DNA of 64,000 nucleotides from Limnobaculum zhutongyuii (GTDB lineage Bacteria; Pseudomonadota; Gammaproteobacteria; Enterobacterales; Enterobacteriaceae). Below the pieces are notes generated by a model. The model was not told the DNA's origin. It worked only from the letters and a program-made list of their open reading frames with translations, and did no database searches. Location: positions 1,922,001 to 1,986,000 of the forward strand of contig NZ_CP034752.1 of the NCBI RefSeq assembly GCF_004295645.1. The letters are read 5' to 3'. Position numbers and translations under genes: made by a program. Shown in pieces: positions 53,491 to 62,362 of the stretch; the first letter of the stretch is position 1; each line of letters starts with the position of its first letter.

Positions 53491-54743
53491 ATGCGCATTA
53501 TTCACACATCTGACTGGCATCTTGGACAATACTTTTTTACCAAAAGCCGTGCGGCTGAACATGCAGAATTTTTGCGCTGGTTGACTGAAAAGGTCACAGA
53601 ACATCAGGTTGATGCCATTATTGTGGCTGGCGATGTTTTCGATACCACCTCCCCCCAAGCTATGCCCGTGAACTCTACAATCAATTCATTGTGGGGTTGC
53701 AACCAACTGGCTGTCAGTTAGTGGTATTGGGTGGAAACCATGACTCTGTTGCAATGCTGAATGAATCCAGAGAACTTTTGACCTATCTGAACACCCGGGT
53801 AATCGCCAGTGTTGCACAACAACCTGAACAGCAGTTGATCGTTTTGAACAACGCTCAGGGTGAGCCCGGTGCATTAGTGTGTGCCATTCCATTTATTCGT
53901 GCCAGAGATGTGCTCTCCAGCCAGGCGGGTCAATCCGGCAGTGAAAAGCAACAGGCTTTGCTGGAAGCAATCAGTCAGCATTATCAGCAGATATATCAAC
54001 TGGCAAAAGATAAACAGCAGCAATACACCAAACATTTACCAATTATTGTTACCGGACATTTAACCACCGTCGGTGCTTCTACCTCCGACTCCGTGCGTGA
54101 TATCTATATCGGTACGCTGGATGCGTTTCCTGCACAGGCATTTCCTCCGGCTGACTATATCGCTTTAGGCCATATCCACCGGCCACAAAAGGTAGCCAAG
54201 TCGGAATTCATTCGCTATTCAGGTTCCCCTATCCCTTTAAGCTTTGATGAAAGCGGGCAGGAAAAAAGTGTAGTGTTGGTGGAGTTTGCCGCTCATGCAG
54301 AGCCGCAAATTACTCTGCTTACCGTGCCGCAATTTCAGCCTATGCGTTTAATTAAGGGCGATATTGATGAAATAAAATTGGCACTGGAAAGTTTTCGTCA
54401 TCAGCAACAACAAAAAATCATCTGGCTGGATATTGAAGTAGATTCACGACTTTACCTGAATGATATTCAGCGACAAATTCAGCAAATAGCCGACCAATTA
54501 CCGGTGGAAGTGATTTTACTACGCCGTAGCAAAGCCCTCACTCAACAAGCCATTCAGCGTCAGGAAAAAGAGACATTGTCAGAACTGACGGTAAGCGAAG
54601 TGTTCGAACGCCGGTTGGTTCTGGATGATGATGAAAACCAAAGCACCCAACAACAGCATCAACGAGTGCGTCAGCTGTTCCATTCACTGATTGAGGAAAT
54701 GGCCGATCAGACCGAACAACCTGTTGATGGAGGATCTGTCTGA
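53491..54743 (+). pseudogene. sbcD: Exonuclease subunit SbcD, frameshifted
   Basis: Nuclease subunit of the SbcCD (Mre11-Rad50-type) complex. The first frame reads MRIIHTSDWHLGQYFF to VAGDVFDTTSP (Mre11 motifs I and II), then is lost at a run of six Cs (53651-53656) and stops at 53721. The matching continuation, GLQPTGCQLVVLGGNHDSVAMLNESR (motif III) to the end, is in the next frame. One extra C would restore TCC CCC CCA AGC TAT and one protein of about 417 residues. Everything else, including GHLTTVGAS and ALGHIHRPQ, is intact, so this is a very recent mutation or a read error. It overlaps sbcC by one base. Confidence 0.9.
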
Positions 54744-57700
54744 TGCGCATCCTTAGCCTACGGCTTAAAAATATTAACTCGCTGAAAGACGAGTGGAAAA
54801 TCGACTTCACCCAAGAACCCTTTTGCGATAACGCTCTGTTTGCAATTACCGGCGCTACCGGTGCCGGTAAAACCACCCTGCTGGATGCCATTTGTCTGGC
54901 GCTTTATCATAAAACTCCGCGCCTGAATGTGTCACCGACTCAAAATGAGCTGATGACCCACCATACTGCTGAGTCTCTGGCGGAAGTAGAATTCGAAGTT
55001 CAGGGGGTTGGCTATCGCGCTTTCTGGAGCCAGCGTCGGGCAAAAGGCAGTCCGGATGGCAATCTGCAAACCCCGAAGGTTGAGCTGGCGTACATTCGCG
55101 ATGGCAAAATCATTACCGATAAAATACGCGATAAGCTCGACCTCACCGCTCAGATCACCGGTTTGGACTTTAGCCGTTTTACTAAGTCTATGATGCTATC
55201 GCAGGGTGAGTTCGCTGCTTTCCTTAATGCAGAGCCAAATGAACGCGCTGAACTGCTGGAAGAGCTTACCGGCACAGAGATTTATGGCCATATTTCAGAG
55301 CAAGTTTTCCTGTCGCATAAAGAGGCTAAAAACCAGCTGGATACCCTGCATACTCTGTTAGGTAGCGTACAGTTGTTGTCAGAAGAACAAACTCTGGCGT
55401 TAAAACAGCAGGCACAACAGCTGCAATCTCAGGAAAAATCACTGACTCAGCAAACTGAACGTCTGGTGGCAGACAGGCAATGGCTGGAAAAACAAAATGA
55501 ATATCTGCATCAGGAAGCACAGTGCCAGCAGCAGTTAAATCTGGCTCAGCAGAACTGGCAACAGCAACAACCTCAACTGGAAAGATTACAGCGAAGCGAA
55601 CCGGCTGAAAAGCTACGACCTCTGCATGTAAATCTGATGCGTTTGCGTCAGGAACAACAGGATAATCAGCAGGAAATAACCCGCATCACTCAGGCTGAAA
55701 CCGAACTAAAACAGCAGATTGCGATTGCTCTGAAGGATCGTGAACAGGCAGAGCAGCAACATGCCCTACAGCTCAAACAGCATGAGTTAACCCGCACCCT
55801 GATTACCACTCAAGTCATACCGCTGGATTTACAGATTAAAAATAAGATCGACCAATTAACTCAGTTGGAGTCAGCTCAAACCAACCTTACCCAGCAGTTA
55901 CAACAGCAGCAAAGCGAACGTGATGCAAACTTAAAGCAACAGCACCAGCTACTCAGCCGACAGCAGGCGCTATATGACTATTTCCAGCAGCATCCACACC
56001 ATCAGTATTGGGGAGAAAATCTTCCCCTGTGGCAACAGCAATTAAATCAGCTCACCCGCACTCATCGCGAATTAGAGAACACTCGGCAATTAGCTGAAGC
56101 TAAGCAAAAAGAGATTAATCAACTTAATCAGCAGCTCGTTGACGTGACATCGTCACAAAATCAACATCAGACCCAACTACAACAGTTACAGCAGAGCTTT
56201 GATAATCATGACGCCGCTTTCCGGCAGTTACGAACTCAGCACAATCTGGATGAATTAAAACAGCAGCAACACAATCTTACTCAAACCAGAGAGCGGCAAC
56301 AGTTGCTCGCTCTGCTGTTTCAACGCTATCAACAGGTGACTAAACAGCATCTGGCCAGATCGACTCAGTTAAATGAACTCACGTTAGCCATTAAGCAGCT
56401 CGATGAAGATTTACTTACCAAACGCCAGCAGTATAGCGATAAAAAAGTTCATCTGGCCGACCTGGAAAAACTGGCTGAGCAAGAGCTGATAATTAACCGT
56501 TTTGAGCAAGAACGCGCATTGTTACAGCCTGGCGCACCCTGTCCGTTATGTGGCTCTACCCAACACCCATTAATGGGTGAAAATACGTCATTAAAAACAT
56601 CAGATACCGGGCAACGTCTGAGTCAGTTAAAAATCGAATTCCAGCAATTACATGATGCCGGTATTGAGTTAAAAAGTAAGATCGCACTACATGGCGATCG
56701 GCAAAACCAACTGACAAAAGAGATGAATAATCTGAGTCAGGAGTTGGATGATATTAGCCAGCAATGGCAGCAACACTGTCAGGATCTGAATGTCAGCCTG
56801 TCGCTTAGCGAAACTGAACCATTCGACGCTTATCTGGAGAGTGCCCGTCAACAAGAGCGGCAATTACAGCAACAGATAAGCCAGTTAGAACAGGCCGAAC
56901 AACAATGGCAGCAACAAAAAGAGCTGCTTAATAAACAACATAATGCAACCCAGGAAGCACAACAGCGGGTGACGTTACTGGCTCAGGATGTTTTAAATAA
57001 AACCCAGCAACACCAACAGTTCAACCAGACACTGTTATCACTACAGCAAGATTACCAAATGCAGTCAGAACAGCTGAAAACTGCGCTGGCGCACTATGAA
57101 CTGACACTGCCGCTGCCAGAACAGTACGACAATTGGTATGACGCTCGTAAGAGTGAATGGCAGCAGTGGCAAAACCACCTCAGCGACCAAAAAATATTAG
57201 AGCAGCAGTTAATTACGCTAAATACCCAAATCGCCACGCTGACAACCCGACAGGACAGTCTGAATACCCAAGCGACGGAAAATCTGGTGCAGTTTACTGC
57301 ATGCCAAACTGAATCAGAACAGCTCAGGCAACAGCGCCATCAGTTATTCGGAGATAAACAGACAGATGCCACCATGTTGCAACTTCAACAACAGCAGCAG
57401 GCTTTTGAACTGGCGGTAACCGATAGCCGAAATGTCTGGCAACAACTAAATGATCGGCTGACTGCACTCAGCGGACAACTTTCCGCTCTGTTATCACAAC
57501 AACAACAGCTTCGACAAAAAACCGACAGTGCAGAGCATGAATTTAACGCTGCATTACAACAAAGCCCTTTCAGCCATCTGGCAGACTTTCTGGATGCCCT
57601 GTTATCTCCGGAATTACATCTACAGCTTAGTGAACTTAAAGAGACGCTTACCAATACGTTGAATCAGGCACAAACCCTGTTTAATGAAGCAAATAAACAA

Positions 57701-58423
57701 CGGCAACAGCATCAGGCTCAGCGACCAGCAACCTTAACTGACGAGAGTAATATCGCAGAGCTCAACCTGCAGTTAACTCAGTTGGCGGAAGAGAGTAAGG
57801 CTAACGGTATTCGTCAGGGGGAAATCCGCCAACAGCTGGAAAACGACCGACAAAGCCGCGCCAATCAGCAATCGCTGGTGGAGCGTATTGCTCAGCATCA
57901 ACAGCAGGTTGATGATTGGGCCTATCTCAATAATCTAATCGGCTCCAGCGATGGTGCAAAGTTCCGTAAATTTGCTCAAGGCCTCACACTGGATCATTTA
58001 GTCTACCTGGCTAACCAACAGCTTAATCGGCTACATGGCCGCTATCTGTTACAGCGTAAAGAGAGCGGTGCACTTGAGCTACAGGTTGTTGATACCTGGC
58101 AGGCCGATAATCTGCGGGATACTCGTACTCTGTCCGGGGGAGAAAGTTTTCTGGTGAGTTTAGCGCTGGCGCTGGCTTTGTCGGACCTGGTCAGTCACAA
58201 AACCAGTATTGACTCCCTGTTTCTTGATGAAGGTTTCGGCACGCTGGACGCTGAAACGCTGGATATCGCACTGGACGCCTTAGATAACCTGAACGCCAGC
58301 GGCAAAATTATTGGAGTTATCAGCCATATCGACGCCATGAAAGAGCGAATTCCAGTACAAATTCGAGTTCGTAAAGTGAATGGATTAGGTATCAGTAAAT
58401 TGGATGATCGGTTCAAAGAATAG
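54743..58423 (+). CDS. sbcC: Exonuclease subunit SbcC
   Basis: SMC-like Rad50 homologue that with SbcD cuts hairpins and DNA ends. 1226 residues, longer than E. coli SbcC (1048) owing to extended glutamine-rich coiled coils. ATPase parts are at both ends: Walker A ITGATGAGKTTLLDAI (35-50), and near the C-terminus TLSGGESFLVSLALALALSD (ABC signature) and DSLFLDEGFGTLD (Walker B). The zinc hook CPLCGS lies near residue 600. The frame is intact although its partner sbcD is not. Confidence 0.96.
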   Translation: MRILSLRLKNINSLKDEWKIDFTQEPFCDNALFAITGATGAGKTTLLDAICLALYHKTPRLNVSPTQNELMTHHTAESLAEVEFEVQGVGYRAFWSQRRAKGSPDGNLQTPKVELAYIRDGKIITDKIRDKLDLTAQITGLDFSRFTKSMMLSQGEFAAFLNAEPNERAELLEELTGTEIYGHISEQVFLSHKEAKNQLDTLHTLLGSVQLLSEEQTLALKQQAQQLQSQEKSLTQQTERLVADRQWLEKQNEYLHQEAQCQQQLNLAQQNWQQQQPQLERLQRSEPAEKLRPLHVNLMRLRQEQQDNQQEITRITQAETELKQQIAIALKDREQAEQQHALQLKQHELTRTLITTQVIPLDLQIKNKIDQLTQLESAQTNLTQQLQQQQSERDANLKQQHQLLSRQQALYDYFQQHPHHQYWGENLPLWQQQLNQLTRTHRELENTRQLAEAKQKEINQLNQQLVDVTSSQNQHQTQLQQLQQSFDNHDAAFRQLRTQHNLDELKQQQHNLTQTRERQQLLALLFQRYQQVTKQHLARSTQLNELTLAIKQLDEDLLTKRQQYSDKKVHLADLEKLAEQELIINRFEQERALLQPGAPCPLCGSTQHPLMGENTSLKTSDTGQRLSQLKIEFQQLHDAGIELKSKIALHGDRQNQLTKEMNNLSQELDDISQQWQQHCQDLNVSLSLSETEPFDAYLESARQQERQLQQQISQLEQAEQQWQQQKELLNKQHNATQEAQQRVTLLAQDVLNKTQQHQQFNQTLLSLQQDYQMQSEQLKTALAHYELTLPLPEQYDNWYDARKSEWQQWQNHLSDQKILEQQLITLNTQIATLTTRQDSLNTQATENLVQFTACQTESEQLRQQRHQLFGDKQTDATMLQLQQQQQAFELAVTDSRNVWQQLNDRLTALSGQLSALLSQQQQLRQKTDSAEHEFNAALQQSPFSHLADFLDALLSPELHLQLSELKETLTNTLNQAQTLFNEANKQRQQHQAQRPATLTDESNIAELNLQLTQLAEESKANGIRQGEIRQQLENDRQSRANQQSLVERIAQHQQQVDDWAYLNNLIGSSDGAKFRKFAQGLTLDHLVYLANQQLNRLHGRYLLQRKESGALELQVVDTWQADNLRDTRTLSGGESFLVSLALALALSDLVSHKTSIDSLFLDEGFGTLDAETLDIALDALDNLNASGKIIGVISHIDAMKERIPVQIRVRKVNGLGISKLDDRFKE

Positions 58424-58539
58424 CATTGTCTAATTATTTCATAAGTTTCGTTAGCCAAAATCACAGCAAGACGCTTTGCGATTGGTTATGATGACGGCTA
58501 TGTTTATACAGAGCTCTGCTCTTTTTAATGGAAATAACT

Positions 58540-59451
58540 ATGTTGTGGTTTAAGAATTTAATGATTTATCGCCTCAGTCGCGAAACCCATTTGTCTGCCG
58601 ATGAGATGGAAAAGCAACTGAAGCCATTAACATTTACCCCTTGTGGCAGCCAGGATATGGCAAAGACAGGCTGGGTATCTCCTTTAGGGTCACAGAGTGA
58701 TGCTTTAACACATGCATCAGGCAACCAGATTCTGATCGTTGCCCGTAAAGAAGAGAAAATTCTGCCCTCTCCGGTGATTAAACAAGCCCTACAGGCAAAA
58801 ATTGAACAGCTGGAAGCCGAACAGCATAGAAAACTAAAAAAGACAGAAAAAGATGCGTTAAAAGACGAGGTGCTGCACAGCCTGTTACCCCGTGCGTTTA
58901 GCCGCTTTAACCAAACCAGTCTGTGGATTGATACGGTCAATGGTTTAATTATTGTTGATGCCGCCAGCGCCAAACGCGCCGAAGACACACTGGCCCTGCT
59001 ACGTAAAAGCTTAGGTTCATTACCGGTAGTTCCATTAACACTGGAAAGTCCTATTGAACTGACGCTTACCGAATGGGTTCGTTCTGGTAATGCACCCGCA
59101 GGATTTGTACTGCAGGATGAGGCGGAACTGAAGGCCATTCTTGAAGGCGGTGGTGTTATTCGTTGCAAGGCGCAGGAACTGGTCAGTGATGAAATTGCGG
59201 TACATATTGAGGCGGGCAAACTGGTTACCAAACTGGCGCTGGAATGGCGTGAACGCATCCAGTTTGTCATTGCTGATGATGGCAGTTTGAAACGCATCAA
59301 ATTTACTGAAACTATTCGCGATCAAAATCAGGATATCGATAAAGAAGATTATGCTGCTCGCTTTGATGCTGATTTTACCTTAATGACCGGTGAAGTTGCC
59401 CAACTGATTCAAGAGTTAATTGAAGCGTTGGGTGGTGAGCATAGCGAATAA
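58540..59451 (+). CDS. rdgC: Recombination-associated protein RdgC
   Basis: Ring-shaped DNA-binding protein that limits RecA activity. The start MLWFKNLMIYRLSRE matches E. coli; an in-frame ATG four codons upstream is less likely. 303 residues, as in E. coli, with the family features TPCGSQDMAKTGWVSP and FDADFTLMTGEVAQLIQELIEALGG. In E. coli mak and araJ lie between it and sbcC; here they are absent. Confidence 0.96.
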   Translation: MLWFKNLMIYRLSRETHLSADEMEKQLKPLTFTPCGSQDMAKTGWVSPLGSQSDALTHASGNQILIVARKEEKILPSPVIKQALQAKIEQLEAEQHRKLKKTEKDALKDEVLHSLLPRAFSRFNQTSLWIDTVNGLIIVDAASAKRAEDTLALLRKSLGSLPVVPLTLESPIELTLTEWVRSGNAPAGFVLQDEAELKAILEGGGVIRCKAQELVSDEIAVHIEAGKLVTKLALEWRERIQFVIADDGSLKRIKFTETIRDQNQDIDKEDYAARFDADFTLMTGEVAQLIQELIEALGGEHSE

Positions 59452-59477
59452 TATTGTTTAAAAAACAAAAGATAATG

Positions 59478-59507
59478 CTAATAGAGGTGAGTTATCATCT
59501 CTATTAG
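59478..59507. terminator. Hairpin after rdgC
   Basis: CTAATAGAG-G-TGA pairs with TCA-T-CTCTATTAG around a short loop, 26 bp after the rdgC stop. No strong T run, so it is a probable rather than a certain terminator. Confidence 0.55.
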
Positions 59508-59655
59508 TATGATAAATAACAATTAGCTGTTTCAGGCAAAATAACCCTACTTTATGTAACACTATTATTTCTCTTTAATCTGGTGAATTAATGTGTAAAA
59601 TGCGCCAAATCTCAGATTAAAACACCATTGAGAAATAAGTGCCCGGAGGGAACGT

Positions 59656-60456
59656 TTGCATAACTATATTATTAATGACCGAGTGATGTTTAACACTTTT
59701 ACCGGCGGATTAAGTCGACTTGACGATCCGCGGAAATTGAGCACGCTCAATAGTAATGCTAAACGATTATTTCTGCGTCTGATTGACAGTGGTTACCAGA
59801 TTGTTCCTTTTGAACAGCTAACCAGTGAAATTGAACCACCTGAAAATGTTAATAATACGGCTAAAGATGTTGTCTCTGAACTGAGTGGTATTACACAGGC
59901 TTTTCATCAGTTAGGTGAGTTTGAACCCATTTTGACCACCTACTCGTACGGTGTGCAGTTATCCACAGATGTAGAGCTAAAAGTTATCACTAGTTATCGA
60001 ACGTTCAGTGATGACAGCAAAGAAAAACCCTATATTGCCAAAAAGTCATTAATCAACTCTGCCACGGTCAATGGCAATAATGACACCTCCACTACGCCAC
60101 CGCCTAAAAGCCGTTTTGTCTGGTATTACACTCGTATTGCGCTGGTTGCTACCCTGTTTATTTTTGTGTTCTATTTTGCTTTAGATATGTTTACCAGTAA
60201 GCCCGGGTATTTTGCTGATTACCATCATCAGGAAAAATATCAGAAGTGTGATATTTTCATTCACAATCAAAAACCTACTGACTTAGCCAATTTGAAAAAG
60301 CGGTTAGATGAGTTCGCCATTGCCTGCGATAGCCCTAAAAATGTCTATTTTAGCCTTCCCGCCGACGATCGCCGGGAGTCAATTCAGGTCTGCGATAGCG
60401 ATCCGGATAAGTCTAATGCCCCCTGTTTCAATTTCTATGTGGTAAAAGTGAAATGA
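59656..60456 (+). CDS. ToxR/MarT-like membrane-bound transcription regulator
   Basis: 266-residue single-pass regulator. Residues about 1-110 form a winged-helix domain of the OmpR/ToxR kind (KLSTLNSNAKRLFLRLIDSGYQIVPFEQL, then VVSELSGI and YSYGVQL). A membrane helix (IALVATLFIFVFYFALDMF) lies near 160-178, followed by a periplasmic part with four cysteines that could form disulfides. The start is a TTG with GGAGGG five bases upstream. The next gene overlaps by four bases (ATGA). The pair resembles MarT/FidL of Salmonella and ToxR/ToxS-type couples. Targets unknown; mdtAB, 0.2 kb downstream, is an obvious candidate, which is inference. Confidence 0.75.
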   Translation: MHNYIINDRVMFNTFTGGLSRLDDPRKLSTLNSNAKRLFLRLIDSGYQIVPFEQLTSEIEPPENVNNTAKDVVSELSGITQAFHQLGEFEPILTTYSYGVQLSTDVELKVITSYRTFSDDSKEKPYIAKKSLINSATVNGNNDTSTTPPPKSRFVWYYTRIALVATLFIFVFYFALDMFTSKPGYFADYHHQEKYQKCDIFIHNQKPTDLANLKKRLDEFAIACDSPKNVYFSLPADDRRESIQVCDSDPDKSNAPCFNFYVVKVK

Positions 60457-60938
60457 ACAATGTTAAGTTTTCTATGATTGCCACACTGATCGTGACAGCC
60501 TTACTGGCCGTCGGCTTATATTTGTTTTATGCCAGTAGCAATAATAAATTCACCTGTTCAGCAAATACGACTTACCTGTTTGAAAAAGTTAACAAAGAAA
60601 AGGAAGCCTTACTAACCTCTGAAATGAGATTTCATTTTGATGGTGACGGGAAAGGTTACAATATTATTGTTGGAAATTTGCTGGTGGATGGCAGCTCTTA
60701 CACCATCAATCGCAAAGTACAGTTTGATTACACTCACAACAAAGCTAACAATTACGTTTTGAGTACCACCCAGGTCTCTTTAGAAAGTACTGATAACTTG
60801 CCTAAAGCGCTGGGAGAACGTTATCTCTACCGTTTTAGCACTGAACAACATGAATCAACTCATTTGGTGATTATTCGTATGAACAGTGGGAAACGTCTGT
60901 TTTCCAGCGGAACCTTGCCCTACTTCTTATGTGAATAA
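60453..60938 (+). CDS. FidL-like membrane-anchored partner protein
   Basis: 161 residues: an N-terminal membrane anchor (MIATLIVTALLAVGLYLFYA, about 8-27) and a periplasmic domain rich in beta strands (LTSEMRFHFDGDGKGYNIIVGN; FDYTHNKANNYVL). Its coupling with the ToxR-like regulator suggests it assists or tunes that protein, as ToxS does for ToxR or as proposed for FidL. Recognised by context and general pattern, so the family name is moderate confidence. Confidence 0.7.
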   Translation: MNNVKFSMIATLIVTALLAVGLYLFYASSNNKFTCSANTTYLFEKVNKEKEALLTSEMRFHFDGDGKGYNIIVGNLLVDGSSYTINRKVQFDYTHNKANNYVLSTTQVSLESTDNLPKALGERYLYRFSTEQHESTHLVIIRMNSGKRLFSSGTLPYFLCE

Positions 60939-61138
60939 CACCCTCTGTGACTATAGCTAAGCTGGACGCTGCTGCTTCATTACATAAAACAGACATCCGG
61001 CTTACGCTTCATTACCGAACTTCCATATTTCCTTCATCATTTTTTTCTCCGAACCAGTTATACTGATAAAATCACAGTATTCTTAACTAATTCAGGGTAA
61101 TAGCTCCACTATTGAGCTGTTTAAGTGAGCCTCTAACT

Positions 61139-62362
61139 ATGACACTGCAATTTAAGCGTTTATTACGCCCACTGCCGCTCATCGCTACCGCTATTATTGC
61201 TATCGGAACCTGGCTATTTTGGCATAACAGCAATACCGAACAGGCACCGGGTGCAACGAAATCATCCCAATCTGGCAATGGTGGGCGACGTAATATGCCG
61301 CTACCACCAGTACAAGTTGCCACGGCGAATGTGCAGAACATTCCTCGCTATCTTAGTGGTCTGGGAACGGTTACCGCCGCCAATACGGTGACGGTACGCA
61401 ATCGGGTAGATGGCCAAATTATGGCAATACACTTTACCGAAGGTCAGGAAGTGAATGCTGGCGATCTGCTGGTTGAAATCGATCCTCGCCCTTATCAGGT
61501 ACAGTTAACTCAGGCAGAAGGTCAGTTGCTGAATATGCAAGCCACCCTGAGTAATGCCAAACGTGATTTAGTTCGTTATCAAAAACTAATTAAAACCAAT
61601 ATGGTTTCACAACAGCAGTTAGATACGCAGCAAGCACTGGTTAAGCAAAGCGAAGGCAGTTTAAAAGCGGCACAAGGTGCCGTTGACAGTGCTAATCTGC
61701 AACTGACCTACAGTAAAGTCACTGCCCCCATTTCTGGTCGGGTTGGTCTGAAGCTGGTTGATGTGGGCAACTATGTTTCCAGCGGCGACAGTACTGGTCT
61801 GGTGGTTATTACTCAAACCCATCCCATTGATGTGCTGTTTGCTTTACCGGAAACTGAGCTGAGCGCTATCTTGCCCGCCTACAATCAGGGCAAAAGCCTG
61901 TCGGTAGAAGCCTGGGATCGGGGGAATAAACAGCTGATAACAACGGGTAATTTACTCAGTCTGGATAACCAAATTGATACCGCTACTGGCACCATTAAAT
62001 TAAAAGCGCGTTTTACCAATCAGGATAATCAACTGTTTCCAAATCAGTTTGTTAACGCAAAAATTAAGGTTGATACGCTGGATAACGCCATTGTTATCCC
62101 TGCGGCTGCCATTCAAACCGGTAATAATGAAAACTTTGTCTGGATGATTAATGACCAAAACAAAGTCAGCAAACAACCCGTCACGGTCGGATTACGCAGT
62201 GGTGAGAGTGTCGTTGTAAGCCAGGGCGTAGAATCCGGGCAACGAGTGGTAACCGATGGCGTTGATCGCCTGAAACAGGATATGCAGGTTGAAGTGGTAA
62301 CCCCACAATCACTGTCAACCTCCACCGCTAAAACTCCACGTCAACCACAGGATGCAAAATGA
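61139..62362 (+). CDS. mdtA: Multidrug efflux membrane-fusion protein MdtA
   Basis: Periplasmic adaptor of the MdtABC-TolC efflux pump, about 407 residues. N-terminal anchor followed by an APGATK segment as in E. coli; lipoyl/hairpin part RVDGQIMAIHFTEGQEVNAGDLLVEIDPRPYQ; QLTYSKVTAPISGRVGLKLVDVGNYVSSGD; beta-barrel LSLDNQIDTATGTIKLKARF. I start at the ATG giving MTLQFKR; a TTG nine codons upstream is possible. Overlaps mdtB by four bases. Confidence 0.94.
   Translation: MTLQFKRLLRPLPLIATAIIAIGTWLFWHNSNTEQAPGATKSSQSGNGGRRNMPLPPVQVATANVQNIPRYLSGLGTVTAANTVTVRNRVDGQIMAIHFTEGQEVNAGDLLVEIDPRPYQVQLTQAEGQLLNMQATLSNAKRDLVRYQKLIKTNMVSQQQLDTQQALVKQSEGSLKAAQGAVDSANLQLTYSKVTAPISGRVGLKLVDVGNYVSSGDSTGLVVITQTHPIDVLFALPETELSAILPAYNQGKSLSVEAWDRGNKQLITTGNLLSLDNQIDTATGTIKLKARFTNQDNQLFPNQFVNAKIKVDTLDNAIVIPAAAIQTGNNENFVWMINDQNKVSKQPVTVGLRSGESVVVSQGVESGQRVVTDGVDRLKQDMQVEVVTPQSLSTSTAKTPRQPQDAK

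Noticed and set aside
53641..53721. Programmed frameshift in sbcD
   Set aside because: A C run alone is not a known slippery signal with a stimulatory structure, and relatives read SbcD in one frame; a mutation or read error is simpler.
58566..59300. 244-codon open frame opposite rdgC
   Set aside because: Shadow of rdgC: serine-rich, no recognisable domain, and the rdgC frame is clearly the conserved one.
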